Assembly: GCA_027365345.1 (NCBI GenBank)
Contig: DAHXNO010000066.1
Span: 1-64,000 of the forward strand
Direction of reading: 5' to 3'
Source: Granulicella sp.
GTDB lineage: Bacteria; Acidobacteriota; Terriglobia; Terriglobales; Acidobacteriaceae
Length of the DNA: 64,000 nt
Positions 18,101 to 25,920 of this stretch are shown here, in pieces (within the stretch, counting starts at the first letter, position 1; the number at the start of each line of letters is the position of its first letter). Below the pieces are notes generated by a model. That model worked only from the letters and a program-made list of their open reading frames with translations. It did no database searches and had not been told where the DNA came from. A program made the position numbers and the translations under genes.

Positions 18101-18876
18101 TGGTTGCTACCACTCTTGGTCACGGTATTGACGGTTCCACCGCTGGTGCGTCCATAGCGCGCATCGTAAGTGGTGGTCATTACGTCCATCTCTTGAACGC
18201 TGTCCATGTTCGGCGCAATGGTCCACTCGCCAGAGCTCTGGAGGTCATACGCGTACTGACTGGTGACGTTGGATCCATTCAAGGTAAATTGGTTGTTGCC
18301 GCTGATGCCTCCGCCCATGATGTAGCCGCTCTGACCGTTGTAGCCATTCAGCTTGGTGCCCGCGCCGTAGGTCGGCTGGCTGCCGGGCGTAGTCCCGATG
18401 AGGGCGTAGATCTCTCCGCCGTTGAGTGGTACATTCTCGATGGTTCGCGCACTGACCGGGTTATCCTCCGAGGCGTCCACAGCATCCAATTGCGGCGGCG
18501 CTGCGGTGACGACGACCTTTTCAGAGACCTGGCCGACCTGCAGGGTGAAGTTCTGTTTGAAGACCTGCGTTGCGGTTACCAGCACATGCTCCTGTACCAT
18601 AGTCTTGAAGTTCGCGGCGGTGACGGAAAGCGTGTAGGCTCCCGGCAAGACGTACGGAATGAAATAACCGCCCTTTGCTGTGGTGACGCCGGTGTAGGTG
18701 ATCTGGGTGCTGTTGTTCACAGCGGTCACTTTGGCGCCTGGGATCACCGCTCCTGACGTATCTGAGACCACACCCGTGAATGTCGCGCGGAAGTCCTGGG
18801 CGTAGCCGCGGAGAACTCCGAATACGAAGACAAAAGCCAAAAGGCTCTTGGCCCAACGATGTGCCATTGGAAACAT
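15142..18876 (-). CDS. TonB-dependent outer-membrane receptor 2 (Oar-like)
   Basis: 1244 residues with the same architecture as receptor 1: signal peptide (about 1-28), carboxypeptidase-regulatory domain (about 30-110), TonB plug (about 120-265) and barrel ending GKFQF. Long stretches are identical to receptor 1, for example the RRIPIEQVMSLGFQRELTHG region; differences cluster in loops (the GAGTKLNGYNGQSGYIMGGG region of the plug, and around DGANYHNGNG). The same AAGGAGG ribosome site and operator/promoter precede it. It is a recent tandem duplicate that remains intact, so either dosage or slightly different ligand loops is being kept. It presumably imports mannan fragments released by the lipoprotein GH76 encoded upstream. 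Confidence 0.93.
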   Translation of the reverse strand: MFPMAHRWAKSLLAFVFVFGVLRGYAQDFRATFTGVVSDTSGAVIPGAKVTAVNNSTQITYTGVTTAKGGYFIPYVLPGAYTLSVTAANFKTMVQEHVLVTATQVFKQNFTLQVGQVSEKVVVTAAPPQLDAVDASEDNPVSARTIENVPLNGGEIYALIGTTPGSQPTYGAGTKLNGYNGQSGYIMGGGISGNNQFTLNGSNVTSQYAYDLQSSGEWTIAPNMDSVQEMDVMTTTYDARYGRTSGGTVNTVTKSGSNQFHGTARYAFQGTALNANYYQNNLDGAPRNGEVQNQFWITAGGPIIRNRLFFFFGFEGFHQSLQSSLFENLAPAFLRPGYQGNSGINFGLVGAMDPSEFPNGLPVYQPGSAICLTGGSVDSCNSNKLVQTEFPNDDIPGSMINPTAAGLLQYLPLPNVPNALNLVNGNNYFVQTPTLLHYNQPQFRVDYSLSDRTKLYSYFVYSDGANYHNGNGIPTLAENGNVDAVHQTYVATQDVTHVFTPNMTGDFKISWNRYWADNPNGVNKPSDPTSIGLTMPLPPTVGVQYFPQFNILDGWGTGFLHGNGDTTLFGNDIALSASVTNDYSLNVDFTATHSRHTLEFGGEIDEDQFGGYPNDGGNASGAFSYDSGFTQFDPENAYCYSPSGSPNPTCKTFANDQNGSALASFYLGYPSSGHIEWVGSLMEGYPVSSIYFQDDVRITKRLTLDMGIRYDVQRGLRERHNYLNRGICMTCINPIGQQASYQANVANGANVAAWNAAGINVSSLSTVLGGIEFAGTDGQSRDAYNTDWTDVGPRFGFGFTVNPRTVIRGGYGVLYSFGLEGGSSVGMTENTNYTSSLDSGIIPTNYFQTGNPFASGLVKPTGDTLGLLTDLGNGGVEVDFPNRRIPIEQVMSLGFQRELTHGLVLDARYAGTFTGRLRTFLWKNGTASLAQEEEAINDPAYFNEQLPNPYYGVPGMSGPGECGTGKTIPAVTLRTILPQYCKPGGNGLVGEFNAPIGGNFYNGLEVKVNKRVTSGWGSGLSFQIAYTFSRTMNEDGYRNGWPYQDLHRIHQLGNNDRTHVLVVTSVYNLPIGRGGLLWSHPSDPVNTIIGGWILGAVLTAESGTPVEPDTGWFYTCTHSYRPTGGTRLGDWFSTANDPSQCWSGIPPYGLMNLTGTTQQVRTPIAPDLDLSLMKTFPVWRRATFQLRLDAFNATNSVLFGGPDTNPGAGPAKYTGGAGWSGFGTIGPDQQNVPRVLQIQGKFQF

Positions 18877-18956
18877 GCTTAACCTCCTTGAAAATCGATC
18901 ATCCTCGGTTGGCGCCGCTCCCGGTCTGCGTAAGATCCCGGGGCGTTATGGTTTAC

Positions 18957-19024
18957 GGAAACGTTACTGGTGACAGATTTTGGCGTTTTTGCGAACAACA
19001 GATTATTTATTCCCCAGTTGTCAA
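18957..19024 (-). promoter_or_regulatory. Promoter and LacI-type operator of TonB receptor 2
   Basis: Minus strand: TTGACA (19019-19024), AT-rich -10 region (19001-19010, ATAAATAATC) and operator at 18957-18968 (plus strand GGAAACGTTACT), centred about 86 bp before the ATG. The layout equals that before receptor 1. The remainder of the 18877-19283 gap carries no supported gene; its 19050-19283 part is homologous to the DNA next to the GH76 remnant. Confidence 0.65.
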
Positions 19025-19283
19025 GAGTTTCTGGCTGCAGTCGGCGTCCAGCCGCTTGGGGGTAAAGCATCCAAGCAGCGCTTTCTGCGGCACATTTGCC
19101 GGAGACGCCTGCCTTGTGACCGCTTTTGTGTCTGGTCCGCAAAATTTCACATCTTCCATAAGTTGTTCCTGACGAAAGTTCCCTCTCCCAATTCCCGTTG
19201 CTCAACCGTTCACGGTGATCGACGCTAAGATACCTTTCCCGGCAATGACCCGGCGCCACGGCGCCGAGTGTGCCGTCCGGGTA

Positions 19284-20393
19284 TTATGGAAACTGGGCAG
19301 CCGCAATCAGAGCATCTAGCGCCGATGTTTGATTAATGGGACTGCTCGAATCGAACGGCCCTTGCCATGCAGCGCCAAAATAAGAGCTGTACCGATCGCT
19401 CGTCCAGATGCTGCTCGCATTGGCATCGATGAACGTCTTGTATTGCGAATTGGAGTCGGCCTTATAGAGCACCGCTAAATTGCGCATAAATATACCTTTG
19501 AACTGAGGGGCGTCGGTTCCTGACAGGGTTCCAGGCTCTACCAGAATGCCATTCGTGCTCAGATTGGTGATGGCTGCAGTGGCGATCGCTTCTGCTTGCG
19601 GCAAGAGCGTTGGATCCTGGTCGGCTTTGTAGAGCGATGCAAGACCTCCAAGAATAACCCCCTGATTGTAGGTCCACGTGGTTGCGCCGTTGTTTTTGCA
19701 GGCGGTTGGGTCAGTTGAAGTCAAACCATCATTGATCAGGTTTTGCGAATTGATCATGCCGGAGGCCTTGAACCATGTCCATTCTTTTTGCGCCCACGCC
19801 AAATATCCGGCCGATGTGGTTCCAGTGGTCCTGTTTGCCAGTTTGGCGGCGACCGTAAGAAACAGTTCATTGGCGATGGCGTTCTTGTATCCGGTGACGC
19901 CTTTGCCTGGCTTCTCCCACCAGACTCCCCCTCCGCAGGTGGAGGTGTCCCACTCGGTGGCGATGTTCGCGAAGATGGTCTCAGCCATGGACAGATAAGA
20001 CTGTGTGCCGGTCAGGTCATAGGCTGCGATCCACGCCAGCGCCCACCAGCCTTCGTCGTCATCGTAGTTGTCGAGGAAGTTCGTATGACCCGATGACGCA
20101 TTTGCATTGGCGAACGTAGAGGCAAATGCAGGATTATAGGTCTTATCGCCAGTGACGCTTGAATAATCTGCGAGCACGGTGATTGAGTTTGCGGCGTTCC
20201 ACCAGCCCGACGGCGAAAAGTAGAGACCCGTGCTCGCGTCATACCAATTACTTTGCAGCGTGGCGACACCTTTGGCGGCCTCCTGGGAGTACTTCGAAGT
20301 GCCGGAGCCGTTGCTGCCACATGCGGTCAACTCTAAGAGGCACACGCCGGAGAAGAGAGCCCCCAATATGAATGTAATCATCCTTTTGTTCAT
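19284..20393 (-). CDS. GH76 endo-alpha-1,6-mannanase, lipoprotein
   Basis: 369 residues. The signal peptide ends in a lipobox, LTAC with Cys25, so the enzyme is lipid-anchored. The rest is an (alpha/alpha)6 GH76 domain: the catalytic Asp cluster lies in DNYDDDEGWW (Asp111-113), preceded by YFSPSGWWNAANSITVLADY and followed by CGGGVWWEK and NEL, all family-typical. GH76 enzymes cut the alpha-1,6-mannan backbone of fungal cell-wall mannoprotein. GAGG just before the ATG supports the start. Upstream lie a third receptor's promoter, operator and first codons, so GH76 is probably now transcribed from that receptor promoter. It has relatively low GC and many Asn/Ser/Thr residues, as expected for a secreted enzyme. 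Confidence 0.93.
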   Translation of the reverse strand: MNKRMITFILGALFSGVCLLELTACGSNGSGTSKYSQEAAKGVATLQSNWYDASTGLYFSPSGWWNAANSITVLADYSSVTGDKTYNPAFASTFANANASSGHTNFLDNYDDDEGWWALAWIAAYDLTGTQSYLSMAETIFANIATEWDTSTCGGGVWWEKPGKGVTGYKNAIANELFLTVAAKLANRTTGTTSAGYLAWAQKEWTWFKASGMINSQNLINDGLTSTDPTACKNNGATTWTYNQGVILGGLASLYKADQDPTLLPQAEAIATAAITNLSTNGILVEPGTLSGTDAPQFKGIFMRNLAVLYKADSNSQYKTFIDANASSIWTSDRYSSYFGAAWQGPFDSSSPINQTSALDALIAAAQFP

Positions 20394-20514
20394 AACTTCC
20401 TCTCTGTTTGCATCGCTTGAATCCCATTGCCGCTCTGCGCGGTGCGAGAGATCTCCACCTGCTGGCGTCTGAAGAATGCGCGGGCTTCATTTGGCGACTC
20501 CTGAGAATCCTGGT

Positions 20515-20570
20515 TGGGCGGGGACTAGGGTCCGAAGGCCCTTCGCTCAACGATGTGCGCCTGGAACCAT
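20515..20570 (-). pseudogene. 5' stub of a third TonB receptor gene
   Basis: DNA 20515-20590 aligns with the start region of receptor 2 (18821-18890): the AGGAGGTCAAGC ribosome site, an ATG at 20570 and codons for M-V-P-G-A-H-R, matching M-F-P-M-A-H-R. The next codon, Trp in receptor 2, is TGA here. Only about 18 codons are recognisable before the homology fades toward GH76. The receptor body is gone, leaving its leader in front of GH76. Confidence 0.7.
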
Positions 20571-20650
20571 GCTTGACCTCCTTGACAACCGAGCATCCTC
20601 AGTTGGCGCCGCTCAGGATCTGCGTGAGACTCTGGCGCATCCTGGTCTCC

Positions 20651-20726
20651 GGAAACGTTACCAACCGGGTAAATTTGACCTCTGGGAAACGAAAACATTG
20701 TTTATTGCCGGAACGGGCGTTGTCAA
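20651..20726 (-). promoter_or_regulatory. Promoter and LacI-type operator before the receptor-3 stub and GH76
   Basis: Minus strand: TTGACA (20721-20726), AT-rich -10 region (20697-20705, TAAACAATG) and operator at 20651-20662 (plus strand GGAAACGTTACC), centred about 86 bp before the stub ATG. This is the same spacing as in front of receptors 1 and 2. It is the best candidate promoter for GH76, about 260 bp upstream of that gene's ATG, and lies some 230 bp beyond the LacI regulator's stop codon. Confidence 0.65.
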
Positions 20727-20890
20727 GCCTGTTTTGCCGGCCTGGCTTTTGCCAGCAAAGAATTCCGGCGGGAGTGGCCCCCTGACCCTACCCGAGAGAT
20801 TCCGTGGCTAAACCGACTTGGTCTTAGACGGTAGGATCTGAAGTGGCGCCTGCGCATCCTGACGCGGCGATTTCAGTGAGAGGATGCTTC

Positions 20891-21937
20891 TCAGGGTTGG
20901 TTCGGACGGCATCCGCAGGATTCCCGTATGAGCAAGGATGTCTTGAGCACGACAGGCTTCTGAGTGCCGGTTGGCGCAGGCTTAGCCGAGACTGCGGCGC
21001 CGTTGAGATGGCGGAATAACAACTGACCAGCCGTTTGCGCGAGTTCCTGAATCGGCTGCTGCACCACGGTGATGGCTGGACGCACCGTTCCGGCGAGTTG
21101 AAAGTCGTCATAGCCTATGATGGCGACTTTCTGCGGAACCGGAACACGCAATTGCAGCAGGGCCTGAAACGCGTCCACCGTAGTGCTGTTCTTCAACGTG
21201 AAGACGGCGTCCAGCGAACCGGGTTGCCGAAGCATCTTCGCTATCGCATTTTCGCAGGAGGCGTAGTCGTGGATGGAGGTGTGCAGCAAAACCTTGAGGT
21301 TGGCGGCAGCCATGGCCGCCTGGTAGCCACGGACCCGTTCGCGGATGGTAAAGAGGTTCATCTCCCCGGTGAGACACGCAATTTTCTTGTATCCGTGCGC
21401 GATGAGATGCCGGGTTGCATGTTGCGCTCCAACAAAGTTATCGGCCACCACCGAGGGCACGACGGCTCCCGCTACCGGACGGTCCAAGGCTACGATCGGT
21501 ACCGAAGCGCGCATGAGCAGACTGCACAACTCGCCGCTCTCCGAGTCTGACGGCGCGATGATAAACCCATCGACGCGATGCTGCATCAGCGTATTGACCG
21601 CGTCCCGTTCCATGGATTTCTCATTGTGCGTCGCCATGACGATCAGCAGACATTCATGCCGGCGTGCGATACCCTGCAACACCTCAGCACAACTGGAAAA
21701 GAAGGGATCGGCAATGCTTGGCACCACAAGACCGACAGTGCGGGTTCTATGCCCCTTGAGAACCCGAGCGGCGTGATTGGGCAGATATCCCAGTTCTTTG
21801 ATGGCGCGCTCCACGCGAGCGAGCGTCTGAGGCTCTACGTGCTCCACCCCGTTAATGACTCGCGACACGGTGGTTGTACCAACGCCGGCGCGCTTGGCCA
21901 CTTCATGTAACGTGGGAAGCTTTCTCGGTTTTCTCAT
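20891..21937 (-). CDS. LacI-family transcriptional regulator
   Basis: 348 residues. The N-terminal LacI helix-turn-helix spans about residues 8-60 (TLHEVAKRAGVGTTTVSRVINGVEHV, with hinge NHAARVLKG), followed by a periplasmic-binding-protein-like effector domain (about 66-335, VGLVVPSIADPFFS, AIIGYDDFQLAG). Such proteins bind palindromes with a central CpG and release them on sugar binding. Three matching palindromes stand before the receptor genes downstream, so this is the likely local regulator of mannan utilisation, with a mannose or mannobiose-type inducer inferred. It is transcribed in the same direction as the locus. No copy of the operator is seen at its own promoter. Confidence 0.9.
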   Translation of the reverse strand: MRKPRKLPTLHEVAKRAGVGTTTVSRVINGVEHVEPQTLARVERAIKELGYLPNHAARVLKGHRTRTVGLVVPSIADPFFSSCAEVLQGIARRHECLLIVMATHNEKSMERDAVNTLMQHRVDGFIIAPSDSESGELCSLLMRASVPIVALDRPVAGAVVPSVVADNFVGAQHATRHLIAHGYKKIACLTGEMNLFTIRERVRGYQAAMAAANLKVLLHTSIHDYASCENAIAKMLRQPGSLDAVFTLKNSTTVDAFQALLQLRVPVPQKVAIIGYDDFQLAGTVRPAITVVQQPIQELAQTAGQLLFRHLNGAAVSAKPAPTGTQKPVVLKTSLLIRESCGCRPNQP

Positions 21938-22398
21938 GGTTCGTCCCAGCCCATACCGTTGCGGAGTATGAGCAGACCTCCAATCCTTAGCAGCACGGAC
22001 AATCTGAAAGGCAGCATACTACGGAACGATCGAGATAGGTTCTTCCCCCCCTCGCTCGCTCGAAGCGGATTGGCCGCCGGCCAATGATCGCTGAGCCAGC
22101 GGTGAAGCTGAATGCAGATACCGGTCTGTTAGCAAAGCTACCGTGCAGCGATGGTACTACGATAGACGCGAAGATTTGCAGGCCGAGATTGCAGGCCGGA
22201 CGGCTTGATGCGAGTCCGCCAACGGGCTGAAGGCTCTGCGGAGGCTTCCGGCGTCTCAGAATCTACTCCAAAAAAGCGGGCCGGGCTTGTTTTTGGACGC
22301 AGCGGGAGCAGATGCAGATGAGAGCAGAGAGAAAGCCTGCACGCTCGGCGCGCCGGGACGGAGAGGATTCGACGGGCAGGCATGCTCAGCAGGGACCG
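21938..22398. other. Intergenic, no supported feature
   Basis: Between the LacI gene and the LOG-family gene. Open frames here have no recognisable domain or ribosome site; I see no repeat or RNA gene. Confidence 0.5.
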
Positions 22399-23412
22399 CT
22401 ACCCGTGCGGATGGTGGTTCGATGCTCGCCGGAAGGAGCGGGTCTGCGCGATATCCGGGCCGAGAAGATCCTGGACGTCCGCCTCCGGCTCTTCTGGGAT
22501 GGGAGCTTCCGTGCGGGGTTGTGCCGCCTCGGCATCGTGACGGGTGAGCCCCTCTTTGAGGATGGCGAAGGCCTGCTCCGGAGTGTCGGCGAAGTGGAAG
22601 AGTTCGAGGTCCTTGACGGCGATGGCTCCTTTTTCGGCGAGCAGCTCCAGGTTGATCACGTTCCTCCAATAGCTGGAGCCGTAGATGACGACCGTGATGG
22701 GTTTGGAGAGCTTGTGGGTCTGGGATAGAGTGAGCAGCTCAAACATCTCATCCAGTGTGCCAAAGCCGCCGGGAAAGACGACCAAAGCCTTGGCCAGGTA
22801 GGCAAACCAGAACTTGCGCATGAAGAAGTAGTGGAAGTTGAAGTTGAGCGCCGGAGTGATGTAGGGGTTCGGACGCTGCTCGAAGGGGAGCATGATGTTG
22901 AGGCCGATGGTCTTGCCACCCGCTTCCCAGGCTCCCCGGTTGGCTGCCTCCATAATGCCCGGACCACCGCCGGAGGTGATGACGAAGCGGTGACGGCGGC
23001 CAGGAAGGCTCCTGGACCACTGGGTGATGAGGCGGGAGAGGGAGCGGGCGTCCTCGTAGTAGCGGGCCATCTCGACGGCGGCCTCGGCGCGTTTGAGGCG
23101 CAGCGCGGAGGACTCCGCTTCCCCGGAGCGTGCGGGTTGCTCTTCCGGAGGCGCGGGCTGGATGGATCCGGTGTTCTCCAGAAGTTCCAGTTCGTGGAAG
23201 GCTACGTCCCGGGCGCGGAAACGAGCGGAGCCGAAGAAGACAACTGTGTCCTGGATGCGTTCGCGGCGAAAGCGCGCCATGGGTTCGTTGTACTCGGCGA
23301 GGATGCGGAGGATGCGGGCATCGGGTGAGTTGAGAAACTCAGGATTTTCATAGGCCAGAGGCGCGGAGGCGAGGGGTTCAGGAGTGGGCTTGGGAGTGTG
23401 ATTGCCAGACAT
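22399..23412 (-). CDS. LOG-family protein (TIGR00730, lysine-decarboxylase-like fold)
   Basis: 337 residues. A Rossmann-like LOG domain occupies about 50-290, with VVFFGSARF, the glycine-rich GGGPGIMEAANRGAWEAGG and the diagnostic PGGFGTLDEMFE. Family members are cytosolic; characterised ones are cytokinin-riboside-monophosphate phosphoribohydrolases or nucleotide-5'-monophosphate nucleosidases. This version carries an N-terminal extension of about 50 residues and an acidic/Pro-rich C-terminal tail (about 300-337). It is followed on the strand by no gene for some 460 bp and preceded closely by a small membrane-protein gene. Exact substrate unknown. Confidence 0.88.
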   Translation of the reverse strand: MSGNHTPKPTPEPLASAPLAYENPEFLNSPDARILRILAEYNEPMARFRRERIQDTVVFFGSARFRARDVAFHELELLENTGSIQPAPPEEQPARSGEAESSALRLKRAEAAVEMARYYEDARSLSRLITQWSRSLPGRRHRFVITSGGGPGIMEAANRGAWEAGGKTIGLNIMLPFEQRPNPYITPALNFNFHYFFMRKFWFAYLAKALVVFPGGFGTLDEMFELLTLSQTHKLSKPITVVIYGSSYWRNVINLELLAEKGAIAVKDLELFHFADTPEQAFAILKEGLTRHDAEAAQPRTEAPIPEEPEADVQDLLGPDIAQTRSFRRASNHHPHG

Positions 23413-23429
23413 GCCGGATTCTCATTTCG

Positions 23430-23774
23430 TTAGCCGCGGTAGTCGCGGTAGTGGAGGAGTTCGCTGACGCCGATCCAGATATCGAGCAGACCGATGCCGG
23501 AGATGAAGCCGCGGGCCCAGCCGGTGTTCAGGGTGCTTTGCAGGGAGGGATGGGCGAGCAGCCAGCCGTTCTGGTCCCAATAGCGGGGAGACCAGGGGAG
23601 CACGGCCAACAAGGCACCGATGTAGAAACAGAAGAGGACCAAAACCACCAGGCTCATGCGCTGCAACCACACGGGCGCTAGCTTCGAAGCTCCGGAAGAG
23701 GCGGAGCCGCGGGCAAGCGGCGCGGGATCGACCGCGGCCGGTGTCTCCGCTATGGGTTCCGGGTGAACTGCCAT
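23430..23774 (-). CDS. Small membrane protein of unknown function
   Basis: 114 residues. A Pro/Ala-rich N-terminus (about 1-35) precedes one clear membrane helix (about 38-60, SLVVLVLFCFYIGALLAVLPW) and a weaker hydrophobic stretch (about 88-104). The segment between them, WSPRYWDQNGWLL, recalls small conserved acidobacterial membrane proteins. The stop lies 17 bp before the LOG gene start on the same strand, so the two probably form an operon. No functional motif recognised. Confidence 0.65.
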   Translation of the reverse strand: MAVHPEPIAETPAAVDPAPLARGSASSGASKLAPVWLQRMSLVVLVLFCFYIGALLAVLPWSPRYWDQNGWLLAHPSLQSTLNTGWARGFISGIGLLDIWIGVSELLHYRDYRG

Positions 23775-23917
23775 CGTCTCCTAAAGTTATCAGGGTCCGG
23801 CGCGAAGGGCGAGGGCTGAGGGCCAGGCTTGGGATCTCCGCTGCCGATCCGGGAGGGGCCAGGGAGGGGCAGTGAGGAGCAGAAGTTGGGGATTTGGGCG
23901 TAGGGATTTATGGGGGG

Positions 23918-25801
23918 TTACGGTTGAGAGGCCGGATGGTTCCCCGCGGCGTTTTGAGGGATGCTTTTGGGTGCGCCGGCGGGCTGCGAGGGGAAGGTGG
24001 CGCGCAGGTCGTCGGCGATGAGCGAAGCCGGTTCATCCACGCGGTTCCGGGCCAGGCCAAAACGAACGGTGTTGTTGCTGCCGGTGATGACGACAGGGAG
24101 TTGGAGGCCGGCTCCGCGCGCCTTGAACAGGGGGTTGAGTGATTTGAGAAGGGCGGACTTCCATCCGGTGACCATCTGCGAGGGCATGGCCTGAGTGCGG
24201 ATGTGGCCGAGAAACTCAAAGGCTCCAGCGTTGAGGAAGTAGGCTCCGTGAAGTTGCGCGGCGCCTCCGGGAACGAGGTACTGGAGAGATGGGACAACCA
24301 GCATGGCCTTATCGAGGGAGAACTCCAGGTCCATCTGGGCGGGGGCCAGAGGTAGATTGGCTCCGGTTTGCCTTGCGGCGGCAGCCTGCTCGGCCTGACC
24401 CTGGGCGCGCAGGCTTAGGGAGTTGATGCGGTCCTGCAGTTTAGGGTTGGTGAATTGGACTCCATGAATGCTGACCGTGCCGACGATCTGGATCTTTTCA
24501 ATGACACGCTGCTTGCCGGGTGGGATGTGGATGCGAAGATCGAGCGCTACGGCTCCGAGCATGACGGGCTGGGGAGATTTCATGCCCAGCATCAAGAGGT
24601 CTTCCATACGCCCGTTGGACATGTGGGCGGTTAGGTGAATGTCATGACCCTGGCCATGGATATTGAGGATGGTTCCCTGGGTGGTGAAGCGGGAGTGGGA
24701 CAAGAGGGCGTGGACGGAGGTGAGCGTGGTGTCTCCGCTGGCTCCGTCGACGCTGGCGTGGAAGGTGGTGAAGAGAGGCAGGGGATGCTGACCGACGTCG
24801 AGAAAGAAGTTGGGCGTGCGGGTGGTTCCATCGATCTGGATGCGATCCAAAGGGCCGTAGAAGTTGCCGGTGGAGAAGAGCGTTCCGCCGATGCCCTTGA
24901 TGGTGCTGAGGTCGGCGTTGCTGAAGGTGTAGTGGCCGTCAATGGGCGTAGAGCGGGGATTGTTGCGGTTCCAGGGGCCGAAGTGGCCGGTGGCATGGAC
25001 GGCGCCGATGGGCTTGGGGTTGATGATTTGAGCGTCGTAGAGGAGCGCCGGGCCCGGCGCCGCAGAGCCGGAGGGTGGAGCGCCAGAGTCCGGCACGGTG
25101 AGCTTGAGATCCTGAATGCGGAAGGTGAGCGGCTGCTTGGCGGGGTTGGAGGAGGCGATAAAGAGATTGGCGTTCCGGCACTCGATGTGGTGAAGAGTGA
25201 TGTGGATGGGCGACTGGGGAGCAAGGAGCCTGGGCTGGGACTGGGGAGCTCCGCCAGCGGGAGCATGGTGAGGGGGAAGGTGGAGGTCGAGGCCGTCGAT
25301 GCTGACCCAGGCGAGATCGAGGTGACGATGCAGGAGGGCATCCAAGGAGGCGCGAAAGCGGAAGTGGGCGACGCTGAGCAGAGGCTGAGCGGAGCGGATG
25401 GCGCCAGGGGGAGCGGGGCCTGCGCCAACAGGGGCGACGGGAGTAAGAACATGCAGGCCGGCTCCCTCTACCTGAATTCCGCCCCATCCTTTGACCACGG
25501 AGACCCGCAAGGAGTCGAGTTCGACAGGCGCGTGGAGACGCTGGCTGAGCGTGGCGACGATGCTGGAGCGCAGCAACGGGCTGAGGTGACGGGCTGCGTA
25601 CTCGGCGGCTGCGAGGAAGGCGAGGAGGAGAAGAGCGAGGGTGAGGGCGATGGCGCGGAGCCAGCGCCAGCGGCGGGAGCTTTGGCGGCGGGAGTCTTTC
25701 TCAGGGTTGGAGTTTGGCTCGGGGTTGGAGTTTGGCTCGGGATTGGCCAGCGGGCTTTGCCCAGCGATGCCGTCACCTGCGATCATGCTTCTCCCAGACA
25801 T
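23918..25801 (-). CDS. AsmA-like/DUF748-type envelope protein
   Basis: 627 residues. A polar N-terminus with a repeated NPEPNS motif is followed by one membrane helix (about 50-70) and a long periplasmic region of beta-rich repeats. HAPVELDSLRVSVVKGWGGIQVEG is the typical start of AsmA-type domains; the C-terminal part (about 400-600) contains AsmA_2-like features. AsmA-like proteins bridge the envelope and assist lipid or outer-membrane protein traffic. Convergent small genes lie downstream and the divergent ABC-F gene begins 120 bp upstream. An 18-bp direct repeat (about 25706-25743) encodes the NPEPNS units. Confidence 0.7.
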   Translation of the reverse strand: MSGRSMIAGDGIAGQSPLANPEPNSNPEPNSNPEKDSRRQSSRRWRWLRAIALTLALLLLAFLAAAEYAARHLSPLLRSSIVATLSQRLHAPVELDSLRVSVVKGWGGIQVEGAGLHVLTPVAPVGAGPAPPGAIRSAQPLLSVAHFRFRASLDALLHRHLDLAWVSIDGLDLHLPPHHAPAGGAPQSQPRLLAPQSPIHITLHHIECRNANLFIASSNPAKQPLTFRIQDLKLTVPDSGAPPSGSAAPGPALLYDAQIINPKPIGAVHATGHFGPWNRNNPRSTPIDGHYTFSNADLSTIKGIGGTLFSTGNFYGPLDRIQIDGTTRTPNFFLDVGQHPLPLFTTFHASVDGASGDTTLTSVHALLSHSRFTTQGTILNIHGQGHDIHLTAHMSNGRMEDLLMLGMKSPQPVMLGAVALDLRIHIPPGKQRVIEKIQIVGTVSIHGVQFTNPKLQDRINSLSLRAQGQAEQAAAARQTGANLPLAPAQMDLEFSLDKAMLVVPSLQYLVPGGAAQLHGAYFLNAGAFEFLGHIRTQAMPSQMVTGWKSALLKSLNPLFKARGAGLQLPVVITGSNNTVRFGLARNRVDEPASLIADDLRATFPSQPAGAPKSIPQNAAGNHPASQP

Positions 25802-25920
25802 GGTGCATGCTCCAGTCTTCCGCGGCGAGGGCTTGCTCTTGTGTGCGCCACTCAGGGTTCGATGCGGCCCGGCATGGAGGCGTCGCAGCGAGCTGAGACT
25901 GGGATGGGAGAGATGAGAGA

